This document shows, in pieces, positions 26,184 to 35,619 of a DNA stretch of 64,000 bases. The notes below the pieces were generated by a model, which was not told the DNA's origin, searched no databases, and was given only the letters and a program-made list of their open reading frames with translations. The stretch's first letter is position 1. The number at the start of each line of letters is the position of its first letter. The position numbers were made by a program, and so were the translations under genes. Source of the stretch: JAFEBO01 sp036392375 (GTDB lineage: Bacteria; Planctomycetota; Phycisphaerae; Phycisphaerales; UBA1924); the NCBI GenBank assembly GCA_036392375.1, contig DASVYC010000026.1, positions 1-64,000 on the forward strand, in the 5' to 3' direction.

Positions 26184-27963
26184 TTCGCCTTTCTCCATCT
26201 TCACCCGCGGCCTCTTCGGCCCGGTCTTCCAGCGTGAAGTCCGCAGCGCCGGGCGTCGGCTCTCCACGTACTGGATCCGCGGAGGCTACGTCCTGGCGCT
26301 CGCGGGTATCGCCTCGCTGGTCTACTTCGCCGCCACCGCCGACATGCGCTTCGGGCAGCGCGGCAACGCCGAGAACCTGCAGCAGCTTCAGACCTTCGCT
26401 CCCGTCCTGGGAGGCTTCTACGTCTGGTTCCAGTTCGCGATCATGTGTTTCGTCGCGTCCACGCTGACGGCTCCATCCATCTGCGACGAACGCCGCAAGG
26501 GCTCGCTCGCCACGCTCATCGCGACCCCGCTCTCGCCGGTGCAGATCATCCTGGGCAAGGTCACGGGACGGCTGTCGCAGCTGGTGGTGCTGCTGCTCGC
26601 GGGCGTGCCGCTGCTCCTGGCCGTGCGGATCTTCGGCGGAGTGTCGGCGTCGTTCGTGCTCTCGGCCACGGTGATCACGCTGTGCGCCGCCCTGATGCAC
26701 GCCTCGATCGCGCTGGCCGCCTCGGCCAAGGTGCGCCTGCCCTCGATCGCCGCGGGCGCGGGGCTTGTCTCAGGCATTGCCTTTTCGCTCCTGCCCATGT
26801 TCGTGGCGCTCTTCCTGAACGTGACGGGCCTGCGGGCGTTCGACACCCTCGTTCTCAGCGTCTCGCCGTACATCGCGCTGGGTTTCGAGACCGCCCGCTC
26901 GCTGGGCGAGAGCCCCGCCCGCGGCATCGGCGCCTGGAGCTGGCTGCTCTCGTGCGGGTACTGCCTGAGCATCGCGACGCTGTTCCTGCTGCTTGCGATC
27001 TTCCGGTTCCATCGCCTCGCCGCCATGGCGGGCGACGCCAGCCTTTCGCCCGAGCCGCGCCGCAAGAAGAAGCCCGCGCCCCGCCCCCGTGCCGCCGACG
27101 CACCCGCGGGCCTCGAGAGCGATGAGATCGCGATCCGCGGCAACCCCGTCCTGTGGCGCGAGGTGCGACAGCCCTTGTTCCTCCGCTGGTGGCACCCGTG
27201 GGTCGCGGTCGCGGCGATGGGCGGCGTGCTCGCCGTCGCCTACGCCGAGTTCGGGCTCAGCGAGCCGGGCCCCATGTTCGTCACGATGATCGCGCTCACC
27301 GCGATCGTGCTCTTCCAAGCGTGCGTGCTCGCGGCCGGGGCCATCTCCGGCGAGCGCGAGAGCCGCTCGCTCGAGACCCTGCTCGCCACGCCGCTGACGG
27401 CCCGATCCATCGTCTTTGCCAAGTGGGTCGGGGCGCTGCGGCGGCTCTACCCCCTGCCCGCGCTCTCGCTCGCGATCATGCTGTTCCTGGGCGTGCTGCC
27501 CGATACGTTTCGGCCCGCGCTGCTGCTGCACTACCTGCTGCTCGTGCCCGCACCCGCCGCGGCCCTGGTAGCCAGCGGGCTGTGGCTCAGCGTCATCACC
27601 CGCAAGACCGCCGTTGCCTCGACGCTCAACGTTCTCCTCGCCTTCGCGTTCTGGGCGGGCGTCCCGTTCGTCGCGGGGATGATCCTCACCATCCTCAACG
27701 CCGGCCGCGGCATCTCCAACGCGGGCGAGACGATCATGGGCAGCGTGCTCATCTCCAACCCCGGGGCGATGCTCGTGACCGCCCTCATCGGCGCCAGCAA
27801 CGCGAACAGGGGCGGACGCGCGTACCACACGTTCCTGAACTTCACCCCAGAGACGTTCCTGCTCGCCTGCTTTGCATCGACGATCTTCTTTACGCTGGCC
27901 ACCGCCCTGTTCCTGCTGCTGGCCACCAACGCCCTGCGCGCCCGGACCAACCGACGGGCCTGA
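26179..27963 (+). CDS. ABC-2 type permease, two fused halves, CTG start
   Basis: About 594 residues. The frame is open back to a stop at 26116 with no ATG, GTG or TTG before a Met at 26344, yet codons from 26182 already encode a canonical permease N-terminus (PFSIFTRGLFGPVFQREVRS and the first membrane helix). The best start is therefore CTG at 26179, 4 nt after GAGGTG. The chain is an internal duplication: GPVFQREVR near residue 14 and NPVLWREVR near 323 each open a half with about six hydrophobic helices (LIIATPLSPVQ-type and TLLATPLTARS-type loops). The halves are joined by a basic linker with RRKKKPAPRPR. Partner of the preceding ATPase. Confidence 0.82.
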   Translation: MTSPFSIFTRGLFGPVFQREVRSAGRRLSTYWIRGGYVLALAGIASLVYFAATADMRFGQRGNAENLQQLQTFAPVLGGFYVWFQFAIMCFVASTLTAPSICDERRKGSLATLIATPLSPVQIILGKVTGRLSQLVVLLLAGVPLLLAVRIFGGVSASFVLSATVITLCAALMHASIALAASAKVRLPSIAAGAGLVSGIAFSLLPMFVALFLNVTGLRAFDTLVLSVSPYIALGFETARSLGESPARGIGAWSWLLSCGYCLSIATLFLLLAIFRFHRLAAMAGDASLSPEPRRKKKPAPRPRAADAPAGLESDEIAIRGNPVLWREVRQPLFLRWWHPWVAVAAMGGVLAVAYAEFGLSEPGPMFVTMIALTAIVLFQACVLAAGAISGERESRSLETLLATPLTARSIVFAKWVGALRRLYPLPALSLAIMLFLGVLPDTFRPALLLHYLLLVPAPAAALVASGLWLSVITRKTAVASTLNVLLAFAFWAGVPFVAGMILTILNAGRGISNAGETIMGSVLISNPGAMLVTALIGASNANRGGRAYHTFLNFTPETFLLACFASTIFFTLATALFLLLATNALRARTNRRA

Positions 27964-28040
27964 GGTCGCCCGATTCCATCCCCCGCGGTGTTCTGGCCGA
28001 TAGAACCACCCGGGCGCACGCGGTGCGCGCCCGCTTTGCC

Positions 28041-30860
28041 ATGGCACGCCCGCTGGTTTCCATTCTCGCTCTCGCGCTCGCCGCCGGCTCGGCCCTGGGT
28101 CAGCAGGTGATCGAGATCCCCACGGAGACGACCCCCAACCCCGCGCCCCGGCAGGCTTCGCAGCCCGACCGACCCGCCGCCAGCGGTCGCCTGGTCCAGG
28201 TCTACAACTTCGAGGAACGCGACACCAACCCCTCGCCGGTGCCCATCCACTGGACCCGCATGCAGGACCAGGACGATCGCCCTCGTCCCGGCTTCCCTCG
28301 CTTCAATATCTCCGAGCTGGTCGAACTGAACAACCAGCCCGCCGCGACCCGCGGGTGCGTCAAGCTCTCGACCCGCGGCGGATCCACCTCGCTCCAGCTC
28401 GACCCGGGCGTGCTGCCCGTCTTCAGCGACGCCGATTACCTCGTCGGGGCCCGCGTCCGCACCGAGGGCCTGCGTTCCGCCCGCGCGATGGTGGTCTGCC
28501 GCCTGCTCGATGAGGAACTGCAGCCCATCGCCGCCAGCGAGCGGGCCTCCCAGCCCATCGCCTCCGAGGGCCGCTTCGTCACCGTCTCGATCAACATGCC
28601 CGGTCACTTCCCCCAGGCACGGTTCCTGCAGATCGAGCTGCTGCTGCTTCAGCAGGAATTGGTGCCCACCGCCGGCAAACCCAGCACCTCCCCGCCAGCC
28701 GCCGGGCGGTTGAACATCCCCGACGTCTCGGGGGCCGCGTACTTCGACGACGTGAGCGTCGTGCAGCTCCCGCGGCTGGAGCTCTCGACCAACAACCCCA
28801 GCAACATCTTCATCGCCCCGCAGCGCCCCACGCTCGATCTGCTGGTCCGCGACCTCACGGGCGAGGAGCTGACCGGCTCGCTCACCGTGCTTGACGCCAC
28901 CGGGCGCACCGTGGACACCCACCCGCTCCGGCTGGGAGAGGGACGCAGCCGCACCAACTGGAGCCCTCATCTCACCGGCTACGGCTGGTACCGCGCGGTG
29001 CTGGAAATGTCCAACCGCGAGGTGCGCGTCGGGGCCACCGCCGTCGACTTTGTGTGGGTCCCGCCCCGCGAGAGCACCACCTCGCCCGACGAGAGTCGCT
29101 TCTGGATCTTCTCGGGCGAGCTGCACCCGGCGTTGTATCCGAATCTCGCCAGCGCCACCCGGTCGCTGCGATCGACCGGGCTGAGCGTGCCGATCTGGAA
29201 CGCCGACCTCACCCCCGACGCCGTGCCACGCCGGGTAGACGAGCTGCGGACCCTGGTGGAATCGTTCCGGGGCGAGCGTCTCGAGCTCTCGATGGCACTG
29301 CCCCGCATCCCCACCACCATCTTCGGCGGCAAGGCCAGCGACATTGGCGATCCCTGGGCGTTGCTCACCCGTCAGCCCGCTTCCGCGGCTCCGCTCCTCG
29401 ACGAGTTCCTCGATCGCTACGGCCAGGTCGTCACGCGCTGGCAGATCGGCGGCTTCGACGGCCGCTCGCTGCAGGCACGCGAGAACGTCCCCGCCGGGGC
29501 GGCGTCGATCGAGTCGCTGCTCGGCAAGCTTGTGCCGGGTCCCGTGATCGTGGCCCCCGCGACACTGGAGGACGCCGCGGCCCTCGCCGCGCTGGGTCGC
29601 TCAGCGCCCAGCGTCGACCCCGCGATGCTCGCGCCCGCCTCCGCCCAGGCCGATTCGGTCGGTCTGGCCGTCGCGTCCTGGCGTCGCGGCACCGCCAGCG
29701 GCAACCGCCGGGCCTCGCTGGCGCTCGCCACCGCGGGGCGCGATGAACTCGACGCCATCGACGCCGCTCACGCGCTTGCAAAGAAGGTCGTCCGCGCCTG
29801 GACCGCCGCGGGACACGGTTCCGGACCCGACCAACTCCGTCTGGCGTTGCTCGATCCTTGGACCGTTCGATCCGGCGACCGTCCCCAACTCATGCCCCGC
29901 CCCGAGGTGGCGGCGTGGCGTGCCGTCATCGACCGTCTCGCCGACCGCGAGTTCGTCGGGCTGCTGCCCCTGCCCAACGGTGCCGAGGGCTACGTCTTCG
30001 CCAACAAGCGCGTGGGCGATCTCTCCCGCGGCGGTCTGCTGGTGGTGTGGAACGACTCGACGCTCCCGGAGCGCGCGGAGCTGCGGACGTATCTCGGCCC
30101 CGGCACGCCCTGGATCGCCGACGTCTTCGGCAATCACTCGGAGATGACCGATCCCTCCCGTCGCCCGCTGCCGCTCTCTTCAACGCCGCTGTTCATCGAG
30201 GGTGTGGACGCCGAGCTGCTGCGCTTCGGCGCCGCGGTGCAGATCGATCCCCCGCTGCTGTCGATGACCGTCCCTGAGTCGCAGCACCGCCTGCGTCTGA
30301 CCAACCCCTGGCCCACCACCATCAGCGGACGCCTGGTGCTCGTCGAGCCGGGCGGGGGCACGGCGGGTGGGCCGCGTGATCGCTCCTGGCGGATCGCGCC
30401 CCGACTCTTCCCGTTCGCGCTCGCCGCGGGCGAGACGGCCGAGTTCCCGTTCACCATCAGCTTCGGCCCGTCGGAAGAGATCGGCTCCAAGACATTCGTC
30501 TTCGACACCGAGCTCACCGCGGTGCGTGCGTACGACGTCTTCAAGGTCTCGACGCAGATGGAGCTGGGGATGAAGGACCTGGCCTTCTCGGTCACGGCCA
30601 CGCCCCGGGGCGACAGCGTCGAGCTCGAGGCCACCATCAGCAACCAGACCAAGTCGCCCCTCACCCTCGAGCTCACCGCGTTCCCACCCGGCAGCCCCCG
30701 CCAGACCATCGACATCGGCGAGGTGCTCGCCGGCAACCAGGCCATCCGCCGCTTCGCGATCCAGAGCGTGTACCCGTCCAAGAAGGGCAAAAAGATCGCT
30801 GTCACCCTCAGCGACAGCGAGACCGGCATCCGCATCACCCGGACGGTCACAATCCCGTAA
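28041..30860 (+). CDS. large secreted protein following the ABC genes
   Basis: A 939-residue exported protein. ATG at 28041 begins the signal peptide MARPLVSILALALAAGSALG; residues 24-55 are Pro-rich. Residues 60-250 look like a carbohydrate-binding-type jelly roll (FNISELVELNN, GCVKLSTRGGSTSLQL, AAYFDDVSVVQLP). The middle (about 330-700) alternates alpha and beta segments as in a barrel (FWIFSGELHPALYPNL, WQIGGFDGRSL, GPVIVAPATLED), but I see no glycosidase acid pair. Residues 740-939 are Ig-like beta strands (RLRLTNPWPTTISGRLVLVE, VELEATISNQTKSPLTLELT). It is 77 nt after the permease and likely its exported or surface partner. Function unknown. Confidence 0.78.
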   Translation: MARPLVSILALALAAGSALGQQVIEIPTETTPNPAPRQASQPDRPAASGRLVQVYNFEERDTNPSPVPIHWTRMQDQDDRPRPGFPRFNISELVELNNQPAATRGCVKLSTRGGSTSLQLDPGVLPVFSDADYLVGARVRTEGLRSARAMVVCRLLDEELQPIAASERASQPIASEGRFVTVSINMPGHFPQARFLQIELLLLQQELVPTAGKPSTSPPAAGRLNIPDVSGAAYFDDVSVVQLPRLELSTNNPSNIFIAPQRPTLDLLVRDLTGEELTGSLTVLDATGRTVDTHPLRLGEGRSRTNWSPHLTGYGWYRAVLEMSNREVRVGATAVDFVWVPPRESTTSPDESRFWIFSGELHPALYPNLASATRSLRSTGLSVPIWNADLTPDAVPRRVDELRTLVESFRGERLELSMALPRIPTTIFGGKASDIGDPWALLTRQPASAAPLLDEFLDRYGQVVTRWQIGGFDGRSLQARENVPAGAASIESLLGKLVPGPVIVAPATLEDAAALAALGRSAPSVDPAMLAPASAQADSVGLAVASWRRGTASGNRRASLALATAGRDELDAIDAAHALAKKVVRAWTAAGHGSGPDQLRLALLDPWTVRSGDRPQLMPRPEVAAWRAVIDRLADREFVGLLPLPNGAEGYVFANKRVGDLSRGGLLVVWNDSTLPERAELRTYLGPGTPWIADVFGNHSEMTDPSRRPLPLSSTPLFIEGVDAELLRFGAAVQIDPPLLSMTVPESQHRLRLTNPWPTTISGRLVLVEPGGGTAGGPRDRSWRIAPRLFPFALAAGETAEFPFTISFGPSEEIGSKTFVFDTELTAVRAYDVFKVSTQMELGMKDLAFSVTATPRGDSVELEATISNQTKSPLTLELTAFPPGSPRQTIDIGEVLAGNQAIRRFAIQSVYPSKKGKKIAVTLSDSETGIRITRTVTIP

Positions 30861-30908
30861 CACCGTCGCCGCGTTCGAACACGCCGCGCACCCAGAGAAA
30901 GCGACTCC

Positions 30909-31292
30909 ATGACCACCGCGTCCCAACCCAAGTGGATGACGATCCTCGGCTGGATCCTCACCGTCGCCCCGTGCGGGCTCCTGGCGATGAGCGCCACGAT
31001 GAAGCTCCGCCAGCCGCCCGAGATGGCGGCGCAGATCGAGAAGTTCGGCTATCCCGCCGGCGTGTGGACGCCGCTGGCCATCGTCGAGGGCACCTGCGCG
31101 CTGCTCTTCTTGTTGCCCCCGACCCGCGTTCTGGGCGCGATCCTGCTGACCGGCTACCTGGGCGGCGCGACCGCCACCCACGTCCGGGTCAGCGACCCGT
31201 GGTTCACACCCGTCGTCGTCGGCGTCGTGGTCTGGCTGGCGCTCTTCTTGCGAGACGCACGGGTGCGAGCGCTGGTGCCGTGGACGCGATGA
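30909..31292 (+). CDS. DoxX-like membrane protein
   Basis: A 127-residue protein with four predicted membrane helices. The DoxX-like pattern shows in ILTVAPCGLLAMSATMKL (first helix, with the SxxxK turn), FGYPAGVWTPLAIVEGTCAL, VLGAILLTGYLGGATATHVR and the final VVVGVVVWLALFL. The family is often redox-linked, but its activity is not settled. It starts 48 nt after the secreted protein and ends the co-directional series that began at 13592; its part in that system is unclear. Confidence 0.85.
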   Translation: MTTASQPKWMTILGWILTVAPCGLLAMSATMKLRQPPEMAAQIEKFGYPAGVWTPLAIVEGTCALLFLLPPTRVLGAILLTGYLGGATATHVRVSDPWFTPVVVGVVVWLALFLRDARVRALVPWTR

Positions 31293-31297
31293 CCGCT

Positions 31298-31750
31298 TCA
31301 GGCCAGCAGATCCATCACGATACCGACAATCAACTGCTCGGGGCTCTTGGTGCTGTTCTCCAGCACCTTCATGGTCTGCTGAAACTGCAGCGCCGCCTGG
31401 GCCAGCTTCAGCGCCTTGGCGCCCTCGGTGCGGAGCTGACGCTCCTGCTGCACCGTGGCGGGGACCGTCGGCATCGAGGCGATCCGTGCCGCGAGGTCGC
31501 TCGCGGTCTTGCGGCTGTCCTGGTTGCTCTTGGAGAGATACGTGTCGAACGGCGCCGGCACCGTGCCGTCGAGCAGATAGCGCAGGTACGCGTTCTGCGA
31601 AACGAGCACCGCGTCGAAGGGCGGCTGCGCTCCGGGCGGGATCGCCGCGGAGTACTGCCCGTCGTGGCGCACAATCACCGGTATGACCGTGGGGGTCACG
31701 CCGCTGCCCTGTCCTTGTCTCACCGGCTGGATCAGCACGATCGGGGACAT
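31298..31750 (-). CDS. small protein of unknown function
   Basis: A 150-residue protein with no signal peptide or membrane segment. The first half is beta-prone (IVLIQPVRQGQ, VIPVIVRHDGQYSAAIP), the second a long helix (SDLAARIASMP, ERQLRTEGAKALKLAQAALQ, FQQTMKVLENSTKSPEQLI). It converges with the DoxX-like gene across 5 nt. I do not recognise the family. The start is the only upstream ATG with a fitting frame; the ribosome site is weak. Confidence 0.6.
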   Translation of the reverse strand: MSPIVLIQPVRQGQGSGVTPTVIPVIVRHDGQYSAAIPPGAQPPFDAVLVSQNAYLRYLLDGTVPAPFDTYLSKSNQDSRKTASDLAARIASMPTVPATVQQERQLRTEGAKALKLAQAALQFQQTMKVLENSTKSPEQLIVGIVMDLLA

Positions 31751-31976
31751 TCAACGCCCGTGCCGTGGTCCTGCGGGCACCGGGCCGCACCGCCAGATCC
31801 GATAAGAGACCGCGTCGCATCCGCGGAGGCCCGATGGCATGATCAACAACTCCCCAACGCCGGTCCGTTTATGACGCGCGTCGCGAGGGCGCGACACCGA
31901 GCGTGGCACGATCGCGTCGTGCGGCACGCCCCATCGTGCGTTTACGAGCCCAAGCGTCAGCGAGTGGGTGTATCCG

Positions 31977-32789
31977 CTACTCGGGCTTCTTATCAGCCTT
32001 GGTGTCCGCCTTCTTCTCCGCCGGCTGCGGCACGATCGTGGGATCCGGGGCCGGCTCTTCCGTCGACGGCGTTTCGGGTGCCGCCTCGTCCTGGTCCTTG
32101 CCCAGAATCTTCGGCCTCGTCTTGATCACCATCAGCTCGCCCGCACGCTCCAGCAGCAGCGCCATCCGCTTCGCGCGGCTCACGTCCTTGGGCACCTTCA
32201 GCCCGCTCTCAAACTCGCTCGCGCCCAAGCGATCGACAAACCCGGGCGTGCGCGCGGTGAGCCGCATCGTCGCGTTGCGCAGCTTCCCGCCGAACGTCGA
32301 ATCACCCGCGGTGCCCGAGGGCAGCAGGAACCCGCCGCCAGAGTACTGCCCGAGCTGACCCTCGGCGATGATGAGGTGCCGCACCGTCACCGAGTTGGCG
32401 CTGAACGCGATCGGCGTCGCTCCCGCCTTGGGGGCGAGGAACATGTGCACGTGCACCAGCGATCCGGAGAAACGCGACAGATCCGCGCCGTCCGCGAACG
32501 CCTCCGCGGGCAGGTCCGAGAGATAGAAATCCGCGGTGTTGGGATCGGCGGCGTAATAGGCCTGGAACTTGGGCTCGATCGTCAAGACGGTGCCCGCGTC
32601 GTACGACGTGAGCGTCGCGTCGCGGGTCACCGACGAGCCGAACACGCCGCAGGACCCCAGAAACAGCGACAGACCGGCCAAGGCCACGGCCCAACGAACG
32701 GATGCCGACCGCTGCGCACGCGTGGCGACGGTCGGCGCGGCGCGTCTGAGGCCTTGGGGACCCGAGAAGGAGCACGGATCGGGATTCAT
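31977..32789 (-). CDS. lipoprotein of unknown function
   Basis: About 270 residues if read from the ATG at 32789 (MNPDPCSFSG); an ATG at 32822 is possible. A basic N-terminus and a hydrophobic helix (WAVALAGLSLFLGSC) end in the lipobox LGSC with Cys47, a long n-region for a lipoprotein. The mature part (residues 50-220) is beta-rich (VTRDATLTSYDAGTVLTIEP, FSANSVTVRHLIIAEGQLG), and the last 45 residues are acidic, Pro-rich and Lys-ending. It is divergent from the gene at 32926. Function unknown. Confidence 0.65.
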   Translation of the reverse strand: MNPDPCSFSGPQGLRRAAPTVATRAQRSASVRWAVALAGLSLFLGSCGVFGSSVTRDATLTSYDAGTVLTIEPKFQAYYAADPNTADFYLSDLPAEAFADGADLSRFSGSLVHVHMFLAPKAGATPIAFSANSVTVRHLIIAEGQLGQYSGGGFLLPSGTAGDSTFGGKLRNATMRLTARTPGFVDRLGASEFESGLKVPKDVSRAKRMALLLERAGELMVIKTRPKILGKDQDEAAPETPSTEEPAPDPTIVPQPAEKKADTKADKKPE

Positions 32790-32925
32790 GGAACCCCAGG
32801 CCGATAGGTGTGGTACGCTCATGGTCGTGGGAAGCTTCGCTCGGGGTCGGGATGGGTCGAAGGCTCGTGCGGGTTCGGAGCCATTGACAATGTCAGCGGG
32901 CGCAACACGAAGGTACGGGATCAAC

Positions 32926-34125
32926 ATGAACAGGGTACAGCCTTTCGGCGTGCTTGGGGCGGCGGCTCTTTTGTCCTCCCTGGCCGGTGCACAGTCCAGT
33001 CAATTCCCCGGTGAGAACAAGCCCAACAACTGGGACAAAGCGGGGAACCCCTCCAACTCGCCGCTCATCACGCCCGCGGCCCCGCGTCCCGCCCCCACGC
33101 CGCAGGCTCCGGCTTCGGGCCAGCGCCCCGCGATGGTCCCGGCCGTGCAGCCCGCCGTACAGCCCAACGTCGCGCCGCCCAGCCAGTTCCCCGGCGCCAA
33201 CCAGCCCAATCAGTGGGACACCCGCGGCAACCCCGCCGCCAACCCGCTCATCACCCCCAATCCGCCCTCGCCCGCGAACGTGCCCATCGTCTCGCCCGGC
33301 GTGCCCCCGGTGATCACGCCGCCCACGCACTGGAACCCGTCGCACCCCCTCCCGCACGGCTGGGGTTACTACCCCTGGGGCGGCTACACCGTGCTCTGGA
33401 ACGGCCAGAACCGCATCGTCTACTGGAATGGCTACCAGGTGCCCGCGTTCATCCCCCGCCCGTTCGGCGGCGTGGTCTATCTCTACGACCCCAACCTCGT
33501 CCCCGGTGCCAACCGCCCCAGCGCCGAGGCCCAGAAGCCGCCGCCGGCACCCGAGCCCACCGCGTTCGAGAAGGGCTTGCTCGCTTTCCGCGCCGGTCGC
33601 AGCGCCGACGCCGCCAAGATCTGGAAGGACGTGGTGCAAAAGGACCACGAGGACTTCACCACGATGCGCCTGCTCTCGCTGGCGCTCTTCGAGACCCGCG
33701 AGATCGACAACGCCGCGGCCATGATGCGCCAGGCCTATCGCGCCGACCCCACGCTCGCGGGCCGCGAGATGGACACCGACCTGCTCAATCTCACTTCCGC
33801 GCGGCGGAGCATCTTAGTGAACCGCGCGTCGGAGTACGCCAACCGCGTCGGCAGCGCGTCGGGCTGGCTGAGCGTCACGGTGCTCATGCAGGCCGACGGC
33901 CGCTACGAGCTGGCCCGCAAGATGCTCAAGCGCGCGCTCGCCGAAGGGCTTGAGCCGGACGTGCACAGCGCCCTCGACGCGGCCCTGGCCGCCAAGGTCC
34001 GTCCCGCCAGGCCCGCGCCGGTGCCGGGCGTGAAGCCGTCCAGCCCCGCCGCCCCCACGGCTCCCACTGCCCCCGCGCCCACGACTCCGCCCGCGGCCCC
34101 CACGCAGGACCCGCCCACCAAGTGA
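32926..34125 (+). CDS. exported Pro-rich protein with TPR-like domain
   Basis: A 399-residue protein. ATG at 32926 opens a signal peptide (RVQPFGVLGAAALLSSLAGA). Residues 23-120 contain two copies of a short unit, SQFPGENKPNNWDKAGNPS and SQFPGANQPNQWDTRGNPA, embedded in Pro/Ala-rich spacer. Residues 125-190 are aromatic (HGWGYYPWGGYTVLWNGQNR), a possible surface-contact patch. Residues 205-345 form TPR-like helices (FEKGLLAFRAGRSADAAKIW, DNAAAMMRQAYRADPTL, ELARKMLKRALAEG). The tail is Pro/Thr/Ala-rich. Likely a periplasmic scaffold; no catalytic motif. Confidence 0.75.
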   Translation: MNRVQPFGVLGAAALLSSLAGAQSSQFPGENKPNNWDKAGNPSNSPLITPAAPRPAPTPQAPASGQRPAMVPAVQPAVQPNVAPPSQFPGANQPNQWDTRGNPAANPLITPNPPSPANVPIVSPGVPPVITPPTHWNPSHPLPHGWGYYPWGGYTVLWNGQNRIVYWNGYQVPAFIPRPFGGVVYLYDPNLVPGANRPSAEAQKPPPAPEPTAFEKGLLAFRAGRSADAAKIWKDVVQKDHEDFTTMRLLSLALFETREIDNAAAMMRQAYRADPTLAGREMDTDLLNLTSARRSILVNRASEYANRVGSASGWLSVTVLMQADGRYELARKMLKRALAEGLEPDVHSALDAALAAKVRPARPAPVPGVKPSSPAAPTAPTAPAPTTPPAAPTQDPPTK

Positions 34126-34189
34126 GCCACGACAACGCCTCTGCACCGCGAATCGCGATGTGGCACAATGCCGCGTCGGAGGTCGCACC

Positions 34190-34648
34190 ATGGCACTCGC
34201 CAAGGCATTGTTTCTGCAGCCCCACGAGGGCGAACGGCTCACGGTCGTCACGGACACCGTCCGCGTGCTCGCCGACGGCGCCGCCACCGCGGGCCGCGTG
34301 TTCATTTTCGAAGAGATCGCCCAGCCCGGGAACGGGCCGCCGCTGCACCGGCACGGCATCGACGATGAGTACTTCTTCGTGCTCGAGGGCACGTTCACGT
34401 TTGTGCTCGAGGGCCGCCGCATCGTTGCCACACCGGGCGCGTTCGTGGCGGCGCCCAAAGGGTCGCTGCACACCTTTACCAATAGCGGCACCAGCGTCGG
34501 GCGCTTGCTGATCATCACCACGCCGCCGGGCCTGGAAGGCCCGTTCCGCGCGACCGCAGGAATGGGGCAGCCGACCCCCGAGAAGCTGACGGAAGCCTTC
34601 GGGAAGTTCCGGGTGTCGTTCGAAGGGCCGCCGCTCGGCGCGGTGTAG
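34190..34648 (+). CDS. small cupin-domain protein
   Basis: A 152-residue single-domain cupin. ATG at 34190 follows GGAGG by 7 nt. Cupin motif 1 is PPLHRHGIDDEYFFVLEG, giving His, His and Glu as metal ligands; motif 2 is PGAFVAAPKGSLHTFTN, giving the last His. No N- or C-terminal extra domain. Such proteins are dioxygenase- or isomerase-like or simply bind small ligands, and sequence alone does not tell which. It stands alone between the TPR-like gene and the SYLF lipoprotein. Confidence 0.85.
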   Translation: MALAKALFLQPHEGERLTVVTDTVRVLADGAATAGRVFIFEEIAQPGNGPPLHRHGIDDEYFFVLEGTFTFVLEGRRIVATPGAFVAAPKGSLHTFTNSGTSVGRLLIITTPPGLEGPFRATAGMGQPTPEKLTEAFGKFRVSFEGPPLGAV

Positions 34649-34862
34649 ATCCCATTCGGGTCACACGATTGCGTTCGTATTCCGCTCGTTTTTACGACGG
34701 AAGCGTCGCCGTCTCCGGGACTTGCGGCATCGCTCCGGCGCCTGCAGTCGGGCCCCGCGCGGGACGCTTCTGAGGTAGAGTGAATGAGGGGGGGAACTCG
34801 GCCCAGCGCGGCGTGCCGGGTGATTCGCGGGACCGCCGCGCGGGAACTTCAAGGAGGCATCG

Positions 34863-35432
34863 ATGAACATCCGCAGCACCATGCAGTTGATTGCCGCCGT
34901 CGGCATCGCGACCACGCTCGCCGCGTGCGCGACGCCCGAAGGCAGCACCACGCTCGACAAGCAGAACAACACGCTGTCGATGCGCGACGCCGCCCTCACG
35001 CGGCTGTACAAGGAGAAGCCCGAGGCCCGAGCGGCGATCGACGCCGGCGCCGGCTACGGCGTCTTCAGCACCATCGCCATGGGCGCCGTCGTCGGCGGCT
35101 CCAACGGCTACGGCGTCGTCGAGGACAAGTCCGGCAAGCGCACCTACATGCGCATGGCCAGCGGCGGGCTCAACCTGGGCGTCTCCGCCACCGAGACCAA
35201 GCTCGTCCTGGTCTTCAAGGACAAGGCCACGCTCGACAAGTTCACCAGCGAGACCTTCGAGTGGGGCTCCAGCGCCGCGGCCGGCGCCAAGGGCGACAAG
35301 TCCGGCGGCATGAACGAAGAGGCCGGCAAGATGACCCGCGATATCACCGTCTATCAGCTCACCGACTCGGGCTTCGCGTTGACCGCCAACCTCGCGGGAA
35401 CCAAGTTCTGGCCTGAGAAGGGGATGAACTGA
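34863..35432 (+). CDS. SYLF-domain (Ysc84-like) lipoprotein
   Basis: A 189-residue lipoprotein. AAGGAGG sits 5-6 nt before ATG 34863. The lipobox is LAAC (Cys22). Residues 50-185 match the SYLF/Ysc84 lipid-binding module: AIDAGAGYGVFSTIAMGAVV, GGSNGYGVVED, SGGLNLGVSATETKLVLVF, DITVYQLTDSGFALTANL. In bacteria these are periplasmic or outer-membrane lipid-binding proteins of unclear role. It faces the protease gene and shares a bidirectional terminator with it. Confidence 0.85.
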   Translation: MNIRSTMQLIAAVGIATTLAACATPEGSTTLDKQNNTLSMRDAALTRLYKEKPEARAAIDAGAGYGVFSTIAMGAVVGGSNGYGVVEDKSGKRTYMRMASGGLNLGVSATETKLVLVFKDKATLDKFTSETFEWGSSAAAGAKGDKSGGMNEEAGKMTRDITVYQLTDSGFALTANLAGTKFWPEKGMN

Positions 35433-35436
35433 GGAA

Positions 35437-35619
35437 GGGGGGCAGTGGGGGGAGTGGAGCAGTGGGGCAGCAACACCAGGGTCCCGACTGATCCGCGCAT
35501 CAAGCAATTTCTAGAACGCAAAACGCCCGGGCAGGTGCCCGGGCGTTTTCGTTGGCGTGTTGAGGTTCAGCGAAGCCCCTGCCCCACTGCTCCACTCCCC
35601 CACTGCCCCACTGCCCCAC
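35437..35619. repeat. inverted G/C-rich repeat pair around a terminator
   Basis: Left arm 35437-35470 (GGGGGGCAGTGGGGGGAGTG and on) is an inverted copy of right arm 35576-35619 (CCCCTGCCCCACTGCTCCAC and on) over about 30 nt. The arms flank the terminator at 35520-35549 and abut the stop codons of both convergent genes. The same unit occurs at 62236-62270. Confidence 0.7.
35520..35549. terminator. bidirectional rho-independent terminator
   Basis: A perfect 14-bp stem (AAAACGCCCGGGCA with TGCCCGGGCGTTTT, 2-nt gap) with T runs on both strands, between the convergent SYLF and protease genes. Confidence 0.92.

Noticed and set aside
26344..27963. Permease start at Met 26344
   Set aside because: It would delete the first membrane helix and the PVFQREVR motif, which match the second half and the family.
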